A stretch of DNA of 11,455 nt from assembly GCA_023432845.1 (NCBI GenBank), contig JAEZEY010000469.1:1-11455 (forward strand). Direction: 5' to 3'. The notes below the pieces were generated by a model. That model did not search any database. It was not told the origin of the DNA and worked only from the letters and a program-made list of their open reading frames with translations. Positions 1-6,652 of this stretch are shown one piece after another. Position 1 is the first letter of the stretch. Each line of letters opens with the position of its first letter. The DNA is from Pseudomonadota bacterium (lineage in GTDB: Bacteria; Pseudomonadota; Alphaproteobacteria; Rhizobiales; Xanthobacteraceae). The translations under genes and the position numbers were made by a program.

Positions 1-55
1 TTCAACAGTCTGCGCCCGCCGCTGTTTTCGGATTGCGGAAGGGCGAGTGCCCACC

Positions 56-1042
56 TCAGACCTTGGCGGTCTCCGGCAGCGCGAAGGCCTGGATCGAGAA
101 GCGGCAATCCGCGTCGGTCCACACGCCTGCCGGCTCCCAGCCGACGCCGCGCGCCAGCGCGGCCAGCGAATCCGCCGTGTACTTGTAGCTGCTTTCGGTG
201 TGGATGGTCTCGCCGGCACGGAAGTCGAAGGTTTCGCCCGCCACCTTCACCTTCTGGCGCTTGGTGCTCGCAAGATGCATTTCCACGCGCTGGCGCTCGC
301 GGTTGTAGAATGCGTGATGCTCGAAGGTCTTAAGGTCGAACGTACCGCCGAGCTCGCGGTTCATGCGCGTCAGCAGATTGAGATTGAATTTCTCGGTGAA
401 GCCCGCCGCGTCGTTATAGGCGGCGTTGAGCGTCTCGGCATCTTTTGCCAGATCAGCGCCGATGATCATCTTGGCGCCGGGGCCGAGCGTCTTGGCGGCG
501 TTGCGCAGAAAGGCGGCGGCTTCATGCGGCTCGAGATTGCCGATGGTCGAGCCGGGAAAAAAGCCGACGCGGGCCGGCGCATCGACGGCTTCCTGCGGCA
601 GGTCGAAGGGCTGGGTGAAATCGGCCTCGACCGGCCGCACCTTGAGCGCGGGAAAATCCGGCGCCAGTTCGGCCGCTTCCTGCGCCAGCATCGGGCCGCA
701 GATATCGACCGGCACATAGGCGGCCAGTGCCGGCGCGGCGGCGAGCAGGATGCGCGCCTTCTTGTTCGAGCCGGACCCGAATTCGATCAGCGCTGCGCCC
801 GGCACGATCAGCTTGGCGATCTCGGCGCCCTTCTCGCGCAGGATGCTCATCTCGCAGCGCGTCGGGTAGTACTCCGGCTGCTCGGTAATGCGCTCGAACA
901 GTTCCGACCCGATCGCGTCGTAGAAATACTTTGGCGGCACGCGCTTGCGCTGCGCCGAGAGGCCTTTGACAACATCGGCGGCGAACGCCGAGGTCTCGGC
1001 ATCATGCGCCACAAAGGATTGAGTTCGTGCCAACGCGACCAT
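56..1042 (-). CDS. egtD: L-histidine N-alpha-methyltransferase (ergothioneine biosynthesis, EgtD)
   Basis: Cytosolic SAM-dependent enzyme that methylates the alpha-amino group of L-histidine three times to give hercynine, the first step to ergothioneine. The 328-residue length fits the family. Seen in the sequence: the N-terminal PPKYFYDAIGSELFE block (36-50), EQPEYYPTR (54-62), the SAM-binding EFGSGSNKK (87-95), GSTIGNLEP (164-172) whose N169 matches the histidine-binding Asn of mycobacterial EgtD, Y209 in the AYNDAAG block, and TESSYKY (282-288) supplying the conserved Glu (E283) and Ser (S285) of the substrate pocket. No expected pocket residue is missing. The ATG start is preceded by GAGG at close spacing. 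It lies 46 nt downstream of egtB on the same strand, so the two are probably cotranscribed. Family assignment is very secure; activity is inferred from motif conservation. Confidence 0.96.
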   Translation of the reverse strand: MVALARTQSFVAHDAETSAFAADVVKGLSAQRKRVPPKYFYDAIGSELFERITEQPEYYPTRCEMSILREKGAEIAKLIVPGAALIEFGSGSNKKARILLAAAPALAAYVPVDICGPMLAQEAAELAPDFPALKVRPVEADFTQPFDLPQEAVDAPARVGFFPGSTIGNLEPHEAAAFLRNAAKTLGPGAKMIIGADLAKDAETLNAAYNDAAGFTEKFNLNLLTRMNRELGGTFDLKTFEHHAFYNRERQRVEMHLASTKRQKVKVAGETFDFRAGETIHTESSYKYTADSLAALARGVGWEPAGVWTDADCRFSIQAFALPETAKV

Positions 1043-1088
1043 AGAGCCTCACGATCCGATCATGTGTCTTTCGACTGGGCCGTCCCGT

Positions 1089-2342
1089 TCAGGGAAATTC
1101 GGCGAGGCGCAGGCTGGTGAACTGCCAGCGCGCCGGCGGATAAAAGAAGTTGCGGTAGGTCAAACGCTCATGGCCTTCCGGAGTTGCCAGCGACGAGCCG
1201 CGCAACACCATTTGCCCGCTCATGAACTTGCCGTTGTATTCGCCCAGCGCGCCTTCGGCAGCGCGGTAGCCCGGATAAGACAAATAAGCGCTGCGCGTCC
1301 ATTGCCAAGCCAGCCCGAAGGCATCGGCGATGAGGCCGGCGCGGCCCGCCACCTCCCATTCCTGCTCACTGGGCAGGCACTTACCGGCAAAGCGGGCGAA
1401 CGCATCGGCTTCGTAATGGCTGACATGCAAAACCGGAGCGGCTGGATCGACCGGTTTGAGGCCGCCGAGGGTCATGACATGCCAGGTTCCATCCACCTGT
1501 TGCCAGTACCCCGGTGCCTCCCAGCCTTCGGCCTGCATCGCCGCCCAGCCGTCCGACAGCCACAGCGAGGCCGTGCGATAGGCGCCGGCCTCGATGAAGG
1601 CGAGCCATTGCGCATTGGTCACCAGATGGCGGGCGATGCGCATCTTCGGGATCAGCGCCTCGTGGCGCGGCAATTCGTTGTCGTAACAAAAGCCCGCATT
1701 GTCATGGCCGATCGGCTGGATGCCCGACGGCACATCGACAAAGTCGTTGACCTCCCGCGGTCCCGTCACGCCGCGCGGCATCTGCCAGTCGGGATCGTAA
1801 GACGGGTTCGTCGGGTTCTGCGCGAAGGCGTGCAGGATATCGGTGAGCAGCAATTCCTGGTGCTGCTGCTCGTGATTGAGACCGATCTCGAGGATTTCGA
1901 AAAAGCGCGGCGCGTCTTCATCCGACACATTTTCGATCAGCTTCTCGACCGCAGCATCGACATGCGCGCGATAGCGCGTCACCTCTTCGCTGTTCGGCCG
2001 CGTGATCAGGCCACGCTGCGGCCGCGCATGCCGCGGCCCGGCGGCGACATAATAGGAATTGAACAGGAAGGGAAAGCGCTCGTCGAACAGCACATAGGAC
2101 TTGTCGTATTCGCGCACGAGGAACGTCTCGAAGAACCAGGTCACATGGGCGCGGTGCCATTTGGTCGGCGACGCATCCACCATCGACTGCACGATCTGGT
2201 CTTCGGCCGACAGGAAAGAGGCGCGCCGCTCGGTTTCGGCGCGGACCGTGCGATAGCCCGCAAGCCACTGCGCTCGCCGTTCGGCATCCGGCCGATTTCG
2301 AAGTGACGCGCCGGGGACCGACGACATCGCGGTGTGGGCCAT
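1089..2342 (-). CDS. egtB: Ergothioneine biosynthesis sulfoxide synthase EgtB
   Basis: Non-haem iron enzyme that uses O2 to join hercynine to a thiol (gamma-glutamylcysteine or cysteine, depending on subtype) as a sulfoxide. The 417 residues show the two-domain family architecture: an N-terminal DinB-like bundle (about 15-175) and a C-terminal formylglycine-generating-enzyme/sulfatase-modifying fold (about 200-415). Iron ligands are visible as H66 (in HRAHVTWFFETF) and the H-x3-H-x-E motif with H157, H161 and E163 (NHEQQHQELL). The C-terminal block with EYNGKFM (368-374), VLRGSSLATP (379-388) and YRNFFYPPARWQF (396-408) is typical. The ATG has a strong GGAGG Shine-Dalgarno 6 nt upstream. egtD follows in the same direction. 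No egtA, egtC or egtE is in this window, so the thiol substrate and the C-S lyase cannot be read from here. Confidence 0.96.
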   Translation of the reverse strand: MAHTAMSSVPGASLRNRPDAERRAQWLAGYRTVRAETERRASFLSAEDQIVQSMVDASPTKWHRAHVTWFFETFLVREYDKSYVLFDERFPFLFNSYYVAAGPRHARPQRGLITRPNSEEVTRYRAHVDAAVEKLIENVSDEDAPRFFEILEIGLNHEQQHQELLLTDILHAFAQNPTNPSYDPDWQMPRGVTGPREVNDFVDVPSGIQPIGHDNAGFCYDNELPRHEALIPKMRIARHLVTNAQWLAFIEAGAYRTASLWLSDGWAAMQAEGWEAPGYWQQVDGTWHVMTLGGLKPVDPAAPVLHVSHYEADAFARFAGKCLPSEQEWEVAGRAGLIADAFGLAWQWTRSAYLSYPGYRAAEGALGEYNGKFMSGQMVLRGSSLATPEGHERLTYRNFFYPPARWQFTSLRLAEFP

Positions 2343-2375
2343 GAACGGCCTCCGTAACGATCACAAAAGGACAAC

Positions 2376-2391
2376 GCCCCCCGGCGGGGGC
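2376..2391. repeat. GC-rich inverted repeat in the egtB leader
   Basis: GCCCCC, a 4-nt loop CGGC, then GGGGGC form a perfect 6-bp stem. It sits 34 nt upstream of the egtB start codon, inside the presumed 5' untranslated region of egtBD. No T-run follows on the minus strand, so it is not a convincing terminator. It may be an RNA hairpin affecting egtB expression, or chance in GC-rich DNA. Confidence 0.4.
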
Positions 2392-2424
2392 CAACCCTCA
2401 ACCTATCTACGATTGGTAGCTGCA

Positions 2425-2453
2425 ATTGTTCCATCCCCTGAACACTCAGACAA
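2425..2453 (-). promoter_or_regulatory. Possible sigma70-type promoter for egtBD
   Basis: On the minus strand a TTGTCT box (2448-2453) and an AACAAT box (2425-2430) are separated by 17 nt. A start site near 2418 would give a leader of about 75 nt containing the 2376-2391 hairpin. The -10 match is weak; this is the best candidate I see, not a firm call. Confidence 0.25.
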
Positions 2454-2485
2454 CCCGCCACGCCTTCACATTCAGGAGGCTGTGG

Positions 2486-2563
2486 ATGCCGCTTGCACCG
2501 TGCGCCTCCGCCACCAGCGAGGCTGAATTCACCCGCCCGTGCAAGACGATAGCCGTCGATTGA
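2486..2563 (+). CDS. Possible 25-residue small ORF with a perfect Shine-Dalgarno
   Basis: An ATG at 2486 is preceded by AGGAGG (2474-2479) with 6 nt spacing, an ideal ribosome binding site. The reading frame runs 25 codons to TGA at 2561-2563 and encodes a peptide with two cysteines and no recognisable motif, signal or membrane segment. It lies in the divergent egtB/mtnA intergenic region. The candidate mtnA -35 box overlaps its stop codon, so if that promoter is right this ORF is not part of the mtnA leader and would need its own transcript. It could be a small protein or coincidence; I do not recognise it. Confidence 0.2.
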   Translation: MPLAPCASATSEAEFTRPCKTIAVD

Positions 2564-2588
2564 AACCGCCGGTGGCCAACTCTATAAG
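2560..2588 (+). promoter_or_regulatory. Sigma70-type promoter for mtnA and the aldolase-SDR gene
   Basis: TTGAAA (2560-2565) and TATAAG (2583-2588) are separated by exactly 17 nt, close to the housekeeping-sigma consensus. Transcription would begin near 2595, leaving only about 12 nt before the mtnA ATG at 2607, with a GGGGGT element (2598-2603) as the likely ribosome binding site. The very short leader leaves no room for a riboswitch downstream of this start. Confidence 0.55.
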
Positions 2589-2606
2589 GGGCGCCTCGGG
2601 GGTCTG

Positions 2607-3707
2607 ATGCGCGTCAACGGCAAGTCCTATCGCACGATCTGGGTCGCGGATGACGGCCGCTGCGTCGACATCATCGACCAGACCCGGCTGCCGCATCGCT
2701 TCACCGTCATTACCCTGCATACGCTCGAAGACGCCGCCCATGCCATCAGGTCGATGCAGGTGCGCGGCGCGCCGCTGATCGGCGCCGCGGCGGCCTATGG
2801 CTTCTGCCTGGCCATGGCGACGGACGTTTCCGACGATGCGCTCGACCGCGCCCATGACATTCTGCTCGCCACCCGCCCGACCGCGGTCAACCTGCGCTGG
2901 GCGCTCAACGAGATGCGCGCCCATTTGCGCAACCTGCCGCGCGAAGCGCGCCTCGCCGCCGCCTGGAAGCGCGCCGGCGAGATCGCCGACGAGGATGTCG
3001 CGCTCAACGCCGCGATCGGCGACCACGGCGCCAGAATCCTGCGCGATCTCGCCGCGGCCAAGAAGGGCGAGCGCGTCAATGTGCTCACCCATTGCAACGC
3101 CGGCTGGCTCGCCACCGTCGATTGGGGCACGGCGCTGGCGCCGATCTACAAGGCGCATGACGCCGGTGTGCCGATCCATGTCTGGGTCGACGAGACACGA
3201 CCCCGCAATCAGGGCATGAACCTCACCGCCTGGGAGCTCGGCCAGCACGGCGTGCCGCACACGGTCATCGCTGACAATGTCGGCGGCCACCTGATGCAGC
3301 ATGCCATGGTCGACGTCGCCATCGTCGGCACCGACCGCACCACCGCGCGCGGCGACGTCTGCAACAAGATCGGTACTTATCTGAAGGCGCTCGCCGCCAA
3401 GGACAACAACGTGCCGTTCTATGTGGCGCTACCTTCGCCGACCATCGACTGGACTTTGCAGGATGGCGTCAAGGAAATTCCGATCGAAGAGCGCGGCGGC
3501 GAAGAACTCTCGCGCATGAGCGGCCGCCTGCCCGACGGCACTGTGGTTGAGATCGATATCGCGCCGGAAGGTAGCGCCATGGGCAACTACGCCTTTGACG
3601 TGACGCCGGCGCATCTGGTCACCGGGCTGATCACCGAGCGCGGCGTTTGCGCAGCCAGCGCCGACGGCCTGCGCAGTCTGTTTCCCGAACGCGCGCCGAA
3701 GGCTTGA
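2607..3707 (+). CDS. mtnA: S-methyl-5-thioribose-1-phosphate isomerase (MtnA)
   Basis: Converts 5-methylthioribose 1-phosphate to 5-methylthioribulose 1-phosphate in salvage of methylthioadenosine, a by-product of SAM use. The enzyme is an eIF2B-alpha/beta/delta-fold isomerase and 366 residues is the normal length. Seen in the sequence: MQVRGAPLIG (50-59), THCNAGWLAT (161-170) with the catalytic cysteine at C163, and IVGTDRTTARGDVCNKIGTY (239-258) with the catalytic aspartate at D243 and the NK pair. The N-terminus MRVNGKSYRTIW matches family starts, supporting the ATG at 2607. A fused aldolase-dehydrogenase begins 3 nt after the stop, which suggests that the ketose phosphate made here is cleaved by that protein rather than dehydrated by MtnB. 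The same enzyme class can act on 5-deoxyribose 1-phosphate. Confidence 0.95.
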   Translation: MRVNGKSYRTIWVADDGRCVDIIDQTRLPHRFTVITLHTLEDAAHAIRSMQVRGAPLIGAAAAYGFCLAMATDVSDDALDRAHDILLATRPTAVNLRWALNEMRAHLRNLPREARLAAAWKRAGEIADEDVALNAAIGDHGARILRDLAAAKKGERVNVLTHCNAGWLATVDWGTALAPIYKAHDAGVPIHVWVDETRPRNQGMNLTAWELGQHGVPHTVIADNVGGHLMQHAMVDVAIVGTDRTTARGDVCNKIGTYLKALAAKDNNVPFYVALPSPTIDWTLQDGVKEIPIEERGGEELSRMSGRLPDGTVVEIDIAPEGSAMGNYAFDVTPAHLVTGLITERGVCAASADGLRSLFPERAPKA

Positions 3708-3710
3708 GCG

Positions 3711-5765
3711 ATGGAAAACCTTTGGTCCGACGAAGCGGCCCGCGCAGCGATCCAGAAATACGCCGCGCAGGGCGTCAACGAGGATCTGGCGCTGCGCACC
3801 TACACGACGCGGCTGCTCGGCGGCGAGCCGCGTCTGGTGCAGCACGGCGGCGGCAATACGTCGGTGAAGACGAAGGTCACCGACAGCCTTGGCCGGTCGG
3901 TGGACGTCTTGTGCGTTAAAGGCTCGGGCTGGGACATGGGCACGATCGAGCCGCCCGGCCTGCCGGCCGTGAAGCTATCCTCCCTGCTCGAACTCGCCGC
4001 GCTCGATGCGCTTAGCGACGAGGACATGGTCAATCTGCAGCGCACCAACCTGATCGACGCCTCGTCGCCCACGCCGTCGGTCGAGACACTGTTGCACGCC
4101 TTCATCCCGCACAAATTCGTCGATCACACCCACGCCAATGCCACGCTGTCGCTGTGCGACCGGCCGGATGGCATGGAGCTGTGCCGACAAGTGTTCGGAC
4201 CGAAGGTGCCGGTCATTCCCTTTGTCATGCCGGGCTTTGCGCTGGCGAAGAAGGCCAAGGAAACCTTCGAGGCCAACCCGGGCTGCATCGGCCTGATGCT
4301 GCACAAGCACGGCATCTTCTCCTTCGGCGCTACCGCGCGTGAAGCCTATGATCGCATGATCGAACTCGTGAGCCTCGCCGAAAAGGAACTCGCCAAAGGC
4401 GCCGGCAAGAAGCTGGTTCAGGTGAAACTGCCGGCGCATGTGGCAAGCGCCACCGATATCGCGCCGGTCCTGCGCGGCCTGCTCGCCTCGCCCACCGACA
4501 GGGACGAAGGCCGCTGGAGCCGCGTCGTTCTCGATCATCGCGCCACGCCGACGGTGATGGAATATGTGAACGGCGCGGAACTGGCGCGCTACAGCCAGCA
4601 AGGCCCGGTGACGCCCGACCATGTGATCCGCACCAAGCCCCTGCCCCTCATCCTGCCAACGCCGGAAGCCGGCAAGCTCGACGACTTCGCCAAGGCGGCG
4701 CGTGCCGCGATCGACGGCTTCCGCACGAAGTATCGCGGCTATTTCGAGCGGCATAACGCCAAGGCAAATCCGAAGAAGAAGCCGCTCGACGACACCCCGC
4801 GCGTCGCGCTCGTTCCGGGCGTTGGCTTGTTCGGCATCGGTCCCACCGCGAAGGACGCCGCCGTCACCGCCGACATCGCCGAGACCTGCGCTTCGACCGT
4901 GCTCGACGCCGAGAAGACCGGCCGCTTCGAGACCATCAGCGAGGCCGACCAGTTCGACATGGAATACTGGTCGCTGGAGCAGGCCAAGCTTGGCAAGGCG
5001 CAGCCTAAGCCGTTGCAGGGCCAGGTGGCCGTGATCACCGGCGGCGCCGGCACCATCGGCAAGGCCACCGCCGCTGCCTTGAAGCGCGAAGGCGCCGAGA
5101 TCGTGCTGTTCGATCTGGACGCTGACGCCGCGAAGGCGGCGGCCAAATCGCTCGGCGGGCTCGGCGTCCAATGTGACGTGACGAGCCGGGCCTCGGTCGA
5201 TACTGCGTTCAACGCCGTGACGGCGAAATTCGGCGGCGTCGATATCCTCGTCGCCAACGCCGGCGCGGCCTGGCAGGGCCGGATCGGCGAAGTGGACGAT
5301 GCCATCCTGCGGCAGAGCTTCGAGCTGAATTTCTTCGGGGGGCAGAACGTGGCGCAGGCCGCCGTGAAGATCATGCTGACGCAGGCGACCGGCGGCACGC
5401 TGCTGTTCAACATATCCAAACAGGCGGTCAATCCGGGACCGAACTTCGGCCCCTACGGCCTGCCAAAGGCGGCGGCGATGGCGCTGATGCGGCAATATGC
5501 CATCGACTACGGCGCCGACGGCATCACCGCCAATGCCGTGAACGCCGACCGCATCCGCTCCGGCCTGCTCACCGATGATATGGTCAAGGCGCGCTCGACC
5601 GCCCGTGGCGTATCGGAGCGCGATTACATGAGCGGCAACCTGCTCGGTCGCGAGGTACGCGCTGAGGACGTCGCCGAGGCTTTCGTGGCGCTGGCGCTGG
5701 CGCGCAAAACCACCGGCGCGGTGCTCACCGTCGATGGCGGCAATATCGCCGCGGCATTACGCTAA
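3711..5765 (+). CDS. Bifunctional class II aldolase / short-chain dehydrogenase
   Basis: The 684-residue fusion joins an N-terminal class II aldolase/adducin domain (about 25-230), a middle segment (about 235-430) and a C-terminal short-chain dehydrogenase (about 435-684). Aldolase features: a Glu at E125 in PSVETLLHAF (catalytic position in FucA/RhaD-type enzymes), zinc ligands H139 and H141 (DHTHAN), and H200 in HKHG. Dehydrogenase features: TGGAGTIG (443-450) for NAD(P), NAG (516-518), N540, S569, and the Y-x3-K pair Y582/K586. The architecture matches rhamnulose-1-phosphate aldolase/lactaldehyde dehydrogenase-type fusions. Because it follows mtnA by 3 nt, I infer cleavage of 5-methylthioribulose (or 5-deoxyribulose) 1-phosphate to DHAP plus an aldehyde that the dehydrogenase domain then reduces or oxidises. 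The domains are certain and the substrate is inferred; rhamnulose 1-phosphate is the main alternative, though no rhamnose gene is nearby. Confidence 0.93.
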   Translation: MENLWSDEAARAAIQKYAAQGVNEDLALRTYTTRLLGGEPRLVQHGGGNTSVKTKVTDSLGRSVDVLCVKGSGWDMGTIEPPGLPAVKLSSLLELAALDALSDEDMVNLQRTNLIDASSPTPSVETLLHAFIPHKFVDHTHANATLSLCDRPDGMELCRQVFGPKVPVIPFVMPGFALAKKAKETFEANPGCIGLMLHKHGIFSFGATAREAYDRMIELVSLAEKELAKGAGKKLVQVKLPAHVASATDIAPVLRGLLASPTDRDEGRWSRVVLDHRATPTVMEYVNGAELARYSQQGPVTPDHVIRTKPLPLILPTPEAGKLDDFAKAARAAIDGFRTKYRGYFERHNAKANPKKKPLDDTPRVALVPGVGLFGIGPTAKDAAVTADIAETCASTVLDAEKTGRFETISEADQFDMEYWSLEQAKLGKAQPKPLQGQVAVITGGAGTIGKATAAALKREGAEIVLFDLDADAAKAAAKSLGGLGVQCDVTSRASVDTAFNAVTAKFGGVDILVANAGAAWQGRIGEVDDAILRQSFELNFFGGQNVAQAAVKIMLTQATGGTLLFNISKQAVNPGPNFGPYGLPKAAAMALMRQYAIDYGADGITANAVNADRIRSGLLTDDMVKARSTARGVSERDYMSGNLLGREVRAEDVAEAFVALALARKTTGAVLTVDGGNIAAALR

Positions 5766-5783
5766 CTCGCGCGACCGGCCCGA

Positions 5784-6515
5784 TCAGACCTTGAGCGTCA
5801 GTCCCGCCGCGATCGCGTCGGCGCGGAACGCCTTGACTGCCGCAAGTGACAACTCCGCATCGGTCTTGGTGCCGAGATTCGGCAGCTTCTTGAGAACGTC
5901 GTACGGCGCGGTGATGATGTGGCAACCCATGGCGTCGGCTTCGACAACGTTGAAGACTTCGCGGGTCGACGCCCAGATGACTTCCACCGTCTTGGTCGCC
6001 CGCGCGCGATCAACCGCGTGCTGCATGGTCGGACGATAATCGATGCCGAAATCGGCGAGCCTGCCGGCGAACACCGACACCACTGACGGCGCGCCGCCGT
6101 CGAGCGCGGCGACGCCCTTGTCCACCTGCTCGCGGGTGAACAACGCGGTAAGATTGATCTTGATGCCCTCTCGCGACAGCTTCCGCACCGTGTCGAACAG
6201 CGGTTCGTTGCGCGTGGTGGTCACCGGCAGCTTCACATAGACATTGCCGCCCCACGAACTGATGACGCGCGCCTGCGCTTCCATTTCCGGAATGTCGTCC
6301 GAGAATACCTCGAACGAAATGTGCCGGTCCGGAACAGCCGCGACGAGATCGCGGCCGAAGGCCGCGTAGTCCTTCACGCCCGCCTGCTTGAGCAATGACG
6401 GGTTGGTGGTGAACCCGGCGATCCAGGCGTTTTTGGCCATGTCCACGATCTGCGCCTTGTCGGCGCCGTCGGTGAACAGCTTCACTTTCAATCCGGCCAG
6501 CGTTGCAGATGCCAC
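5784..6515 (-). CDS. Transaldolase-family protein (short TalC/FSA-like subfamily)
   Basis: A class I Schiff-base (beta/alpha)8 enzyme that moves a dihydroxyacetone unit between sugar phosphates, cytosolic. Using the GTG at 6515 gives 243 residues; a TTG 21 nt upstream is possible, but GAAGGAG lies 6 nt before the GTG. Visible motifs: FTDGAD (14-19) with D16, GFTTNPSLL (34-42), the Schiff-base lysine K95 in VYVKLPVT (92-99), NLTALFT (121-127), SVFAGRLADFG (147-157) and ITAPYDVLKKL (201-211). E69 (SFEVFSDD) and F149 occupy the positions that are Gln and Tyr in fructose-6-phosphate aldolase but Glu and Phe in true transaldolase, favouring transaldolase chemistry. It is convergent with the aldolase-dehydrogenase gene (18 nt gap) and divergent from the gmhA-like gene, whose substrate sedoheptulose 7-phosphate is a transaldolase metabolite. 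Confidence 0.9.
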   Translation of the reverse strand: MASATLAGLKVKLFTDGADKAQIVDMAKNAWIAGFTTNPSLLKQAGVKDYAAFGRDLVAAVPDRHISFEVFSDDIPEMEAQARVISSWGGNVYVKLPVTTTRNEPLFDTVRKLSREGIKINLTALFTREQVDKGVAALDGGAPSVVSVFAGRLADFGIDYRPTMQHAVDRARATKTVEVIWASTREVFNVVEADAMGCHIITAPYDVLKKLPNLGTKTDAELSLAAVKAFRADAIAAGLTLKV

Positions 6516-6521
6516 GACATG

Positions 6522-6528
6522 CTCCTTC
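6522..6528 (-). promoter_or_regulatory. Ribosome binding site deciding the transaldolase start
   Basis: GAAGGAG on the minus strand lies 6 nt before a GTG at 6515. It overlaps the codons that would follow the upstream TTG at 6536, so the GTG is the better start. An ATG at the same place is out of frame. Confidence 0.65.
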
Positions 6529-6543
6529 AAACCCAATTCCGGG

Positions 6544-6557
6544 GGCCTCTATAGGCC
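6544..6557. repeat. Small inverted repeat between the transaldolase and gmhA-like genes
   Basis: GGCCT, loop CTAT, AGGCC form a 5-bp stem. The loop region contains a TATAG element that could be part of a -10 box for the minus-strand transaldolase, but no good -35 lies at the right distance. A four-T stretch (6559-6562) follows on the plus strand. It may be an operator or chance. Confidence 0.3.
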
Positions 6558-6565
6558 ATTTTCCA

Positions 6566-6584
6566 CGGCCGGGACACCCGGCCG
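6566..6584. repeat. Perfect 8-bp inverted repeat between divergent genes
   Basis: CGGCCGGG, loop ACA, CCCGGCCG make a perfect 8-bp stem with a 3-nt loop. It sits in the middle of the 137-nt region between the divergent transaldolase and gmhA-like start codons, where a terminator is not expected, so it could be a regulator site or a leader hairpin for one of the two transcripts. There is no T-run beside it. Confidence 0.45.
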
Positions 6585-6637
6585 GTCGCCTTGCGGGGGG
6601 ACAGTGAAAATGCAACTTTCCGGGCCGATTCATGGCG

Positions 6638-6644
6638 AGGAAGG
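6638..6644 (+). promoter_or_regulatory. Ribosome binding site deciding the gmhA-like start
   Basis: AGGAAGG lies 8 nt before the ATG at 6653. It falls inside the reading frame of an earlier in-frame ATG at 6632, which has no comparable site in front of it. This supports the shorter, 195-residue product. Confidence 0.65.
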
Positions 6645-6652
6645 CCCTCTCG

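Noticed and set aside
1..55. Terminator downstream of egtD
   Set aside because: Only a 4-bp GGGC/GCCC stem and a loose AACAG/CTGTT pairing are visible, with no convincing T-run on the minus strand.
47..2306. Long plus-strand open frames (357 and 414 codons) opposite egtD and egtB
   Set aside because: The minus-strand products carry complete EgtD and EgtB motifs; the plus-strand frames have none and arise from codon bias.
2343..2606. SAM or SAH riboswitch upstream of mtnA
   Set aside because: No recognisable riboswitch pattern, and the predicted mtnA leader is only about 12 nt long.
3711..4400. The aldolase domain being MtnB (methylthioribulose-1-phosphate dehydratase)
   Set aside because: MtnB shares the class II aldolase fold but is a stand-alone protein of about 200 residues; this one is much longer and fused to an SDR like the RhaD-type bifunctional aldolases.
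3975..5495. 506-codon open frame on the minus strand opposite the aldolase-dehydrogenase gene
   Set aside because: It mirrors a strongly supported gene; its product is a low-complexity, Arg/Gly/His-rich sequence without any motif, typical of antisense frames in GC-rich DNA.
6632..6652. Earlier ATG for the gmhA-like gene and a TTG start at 6536 for the transaldolase
   Set aside because: Clear Shine-Dalgarno sequences lie downstream of both, placed correctly for the ATG at 6653 and the GTG at 6515.
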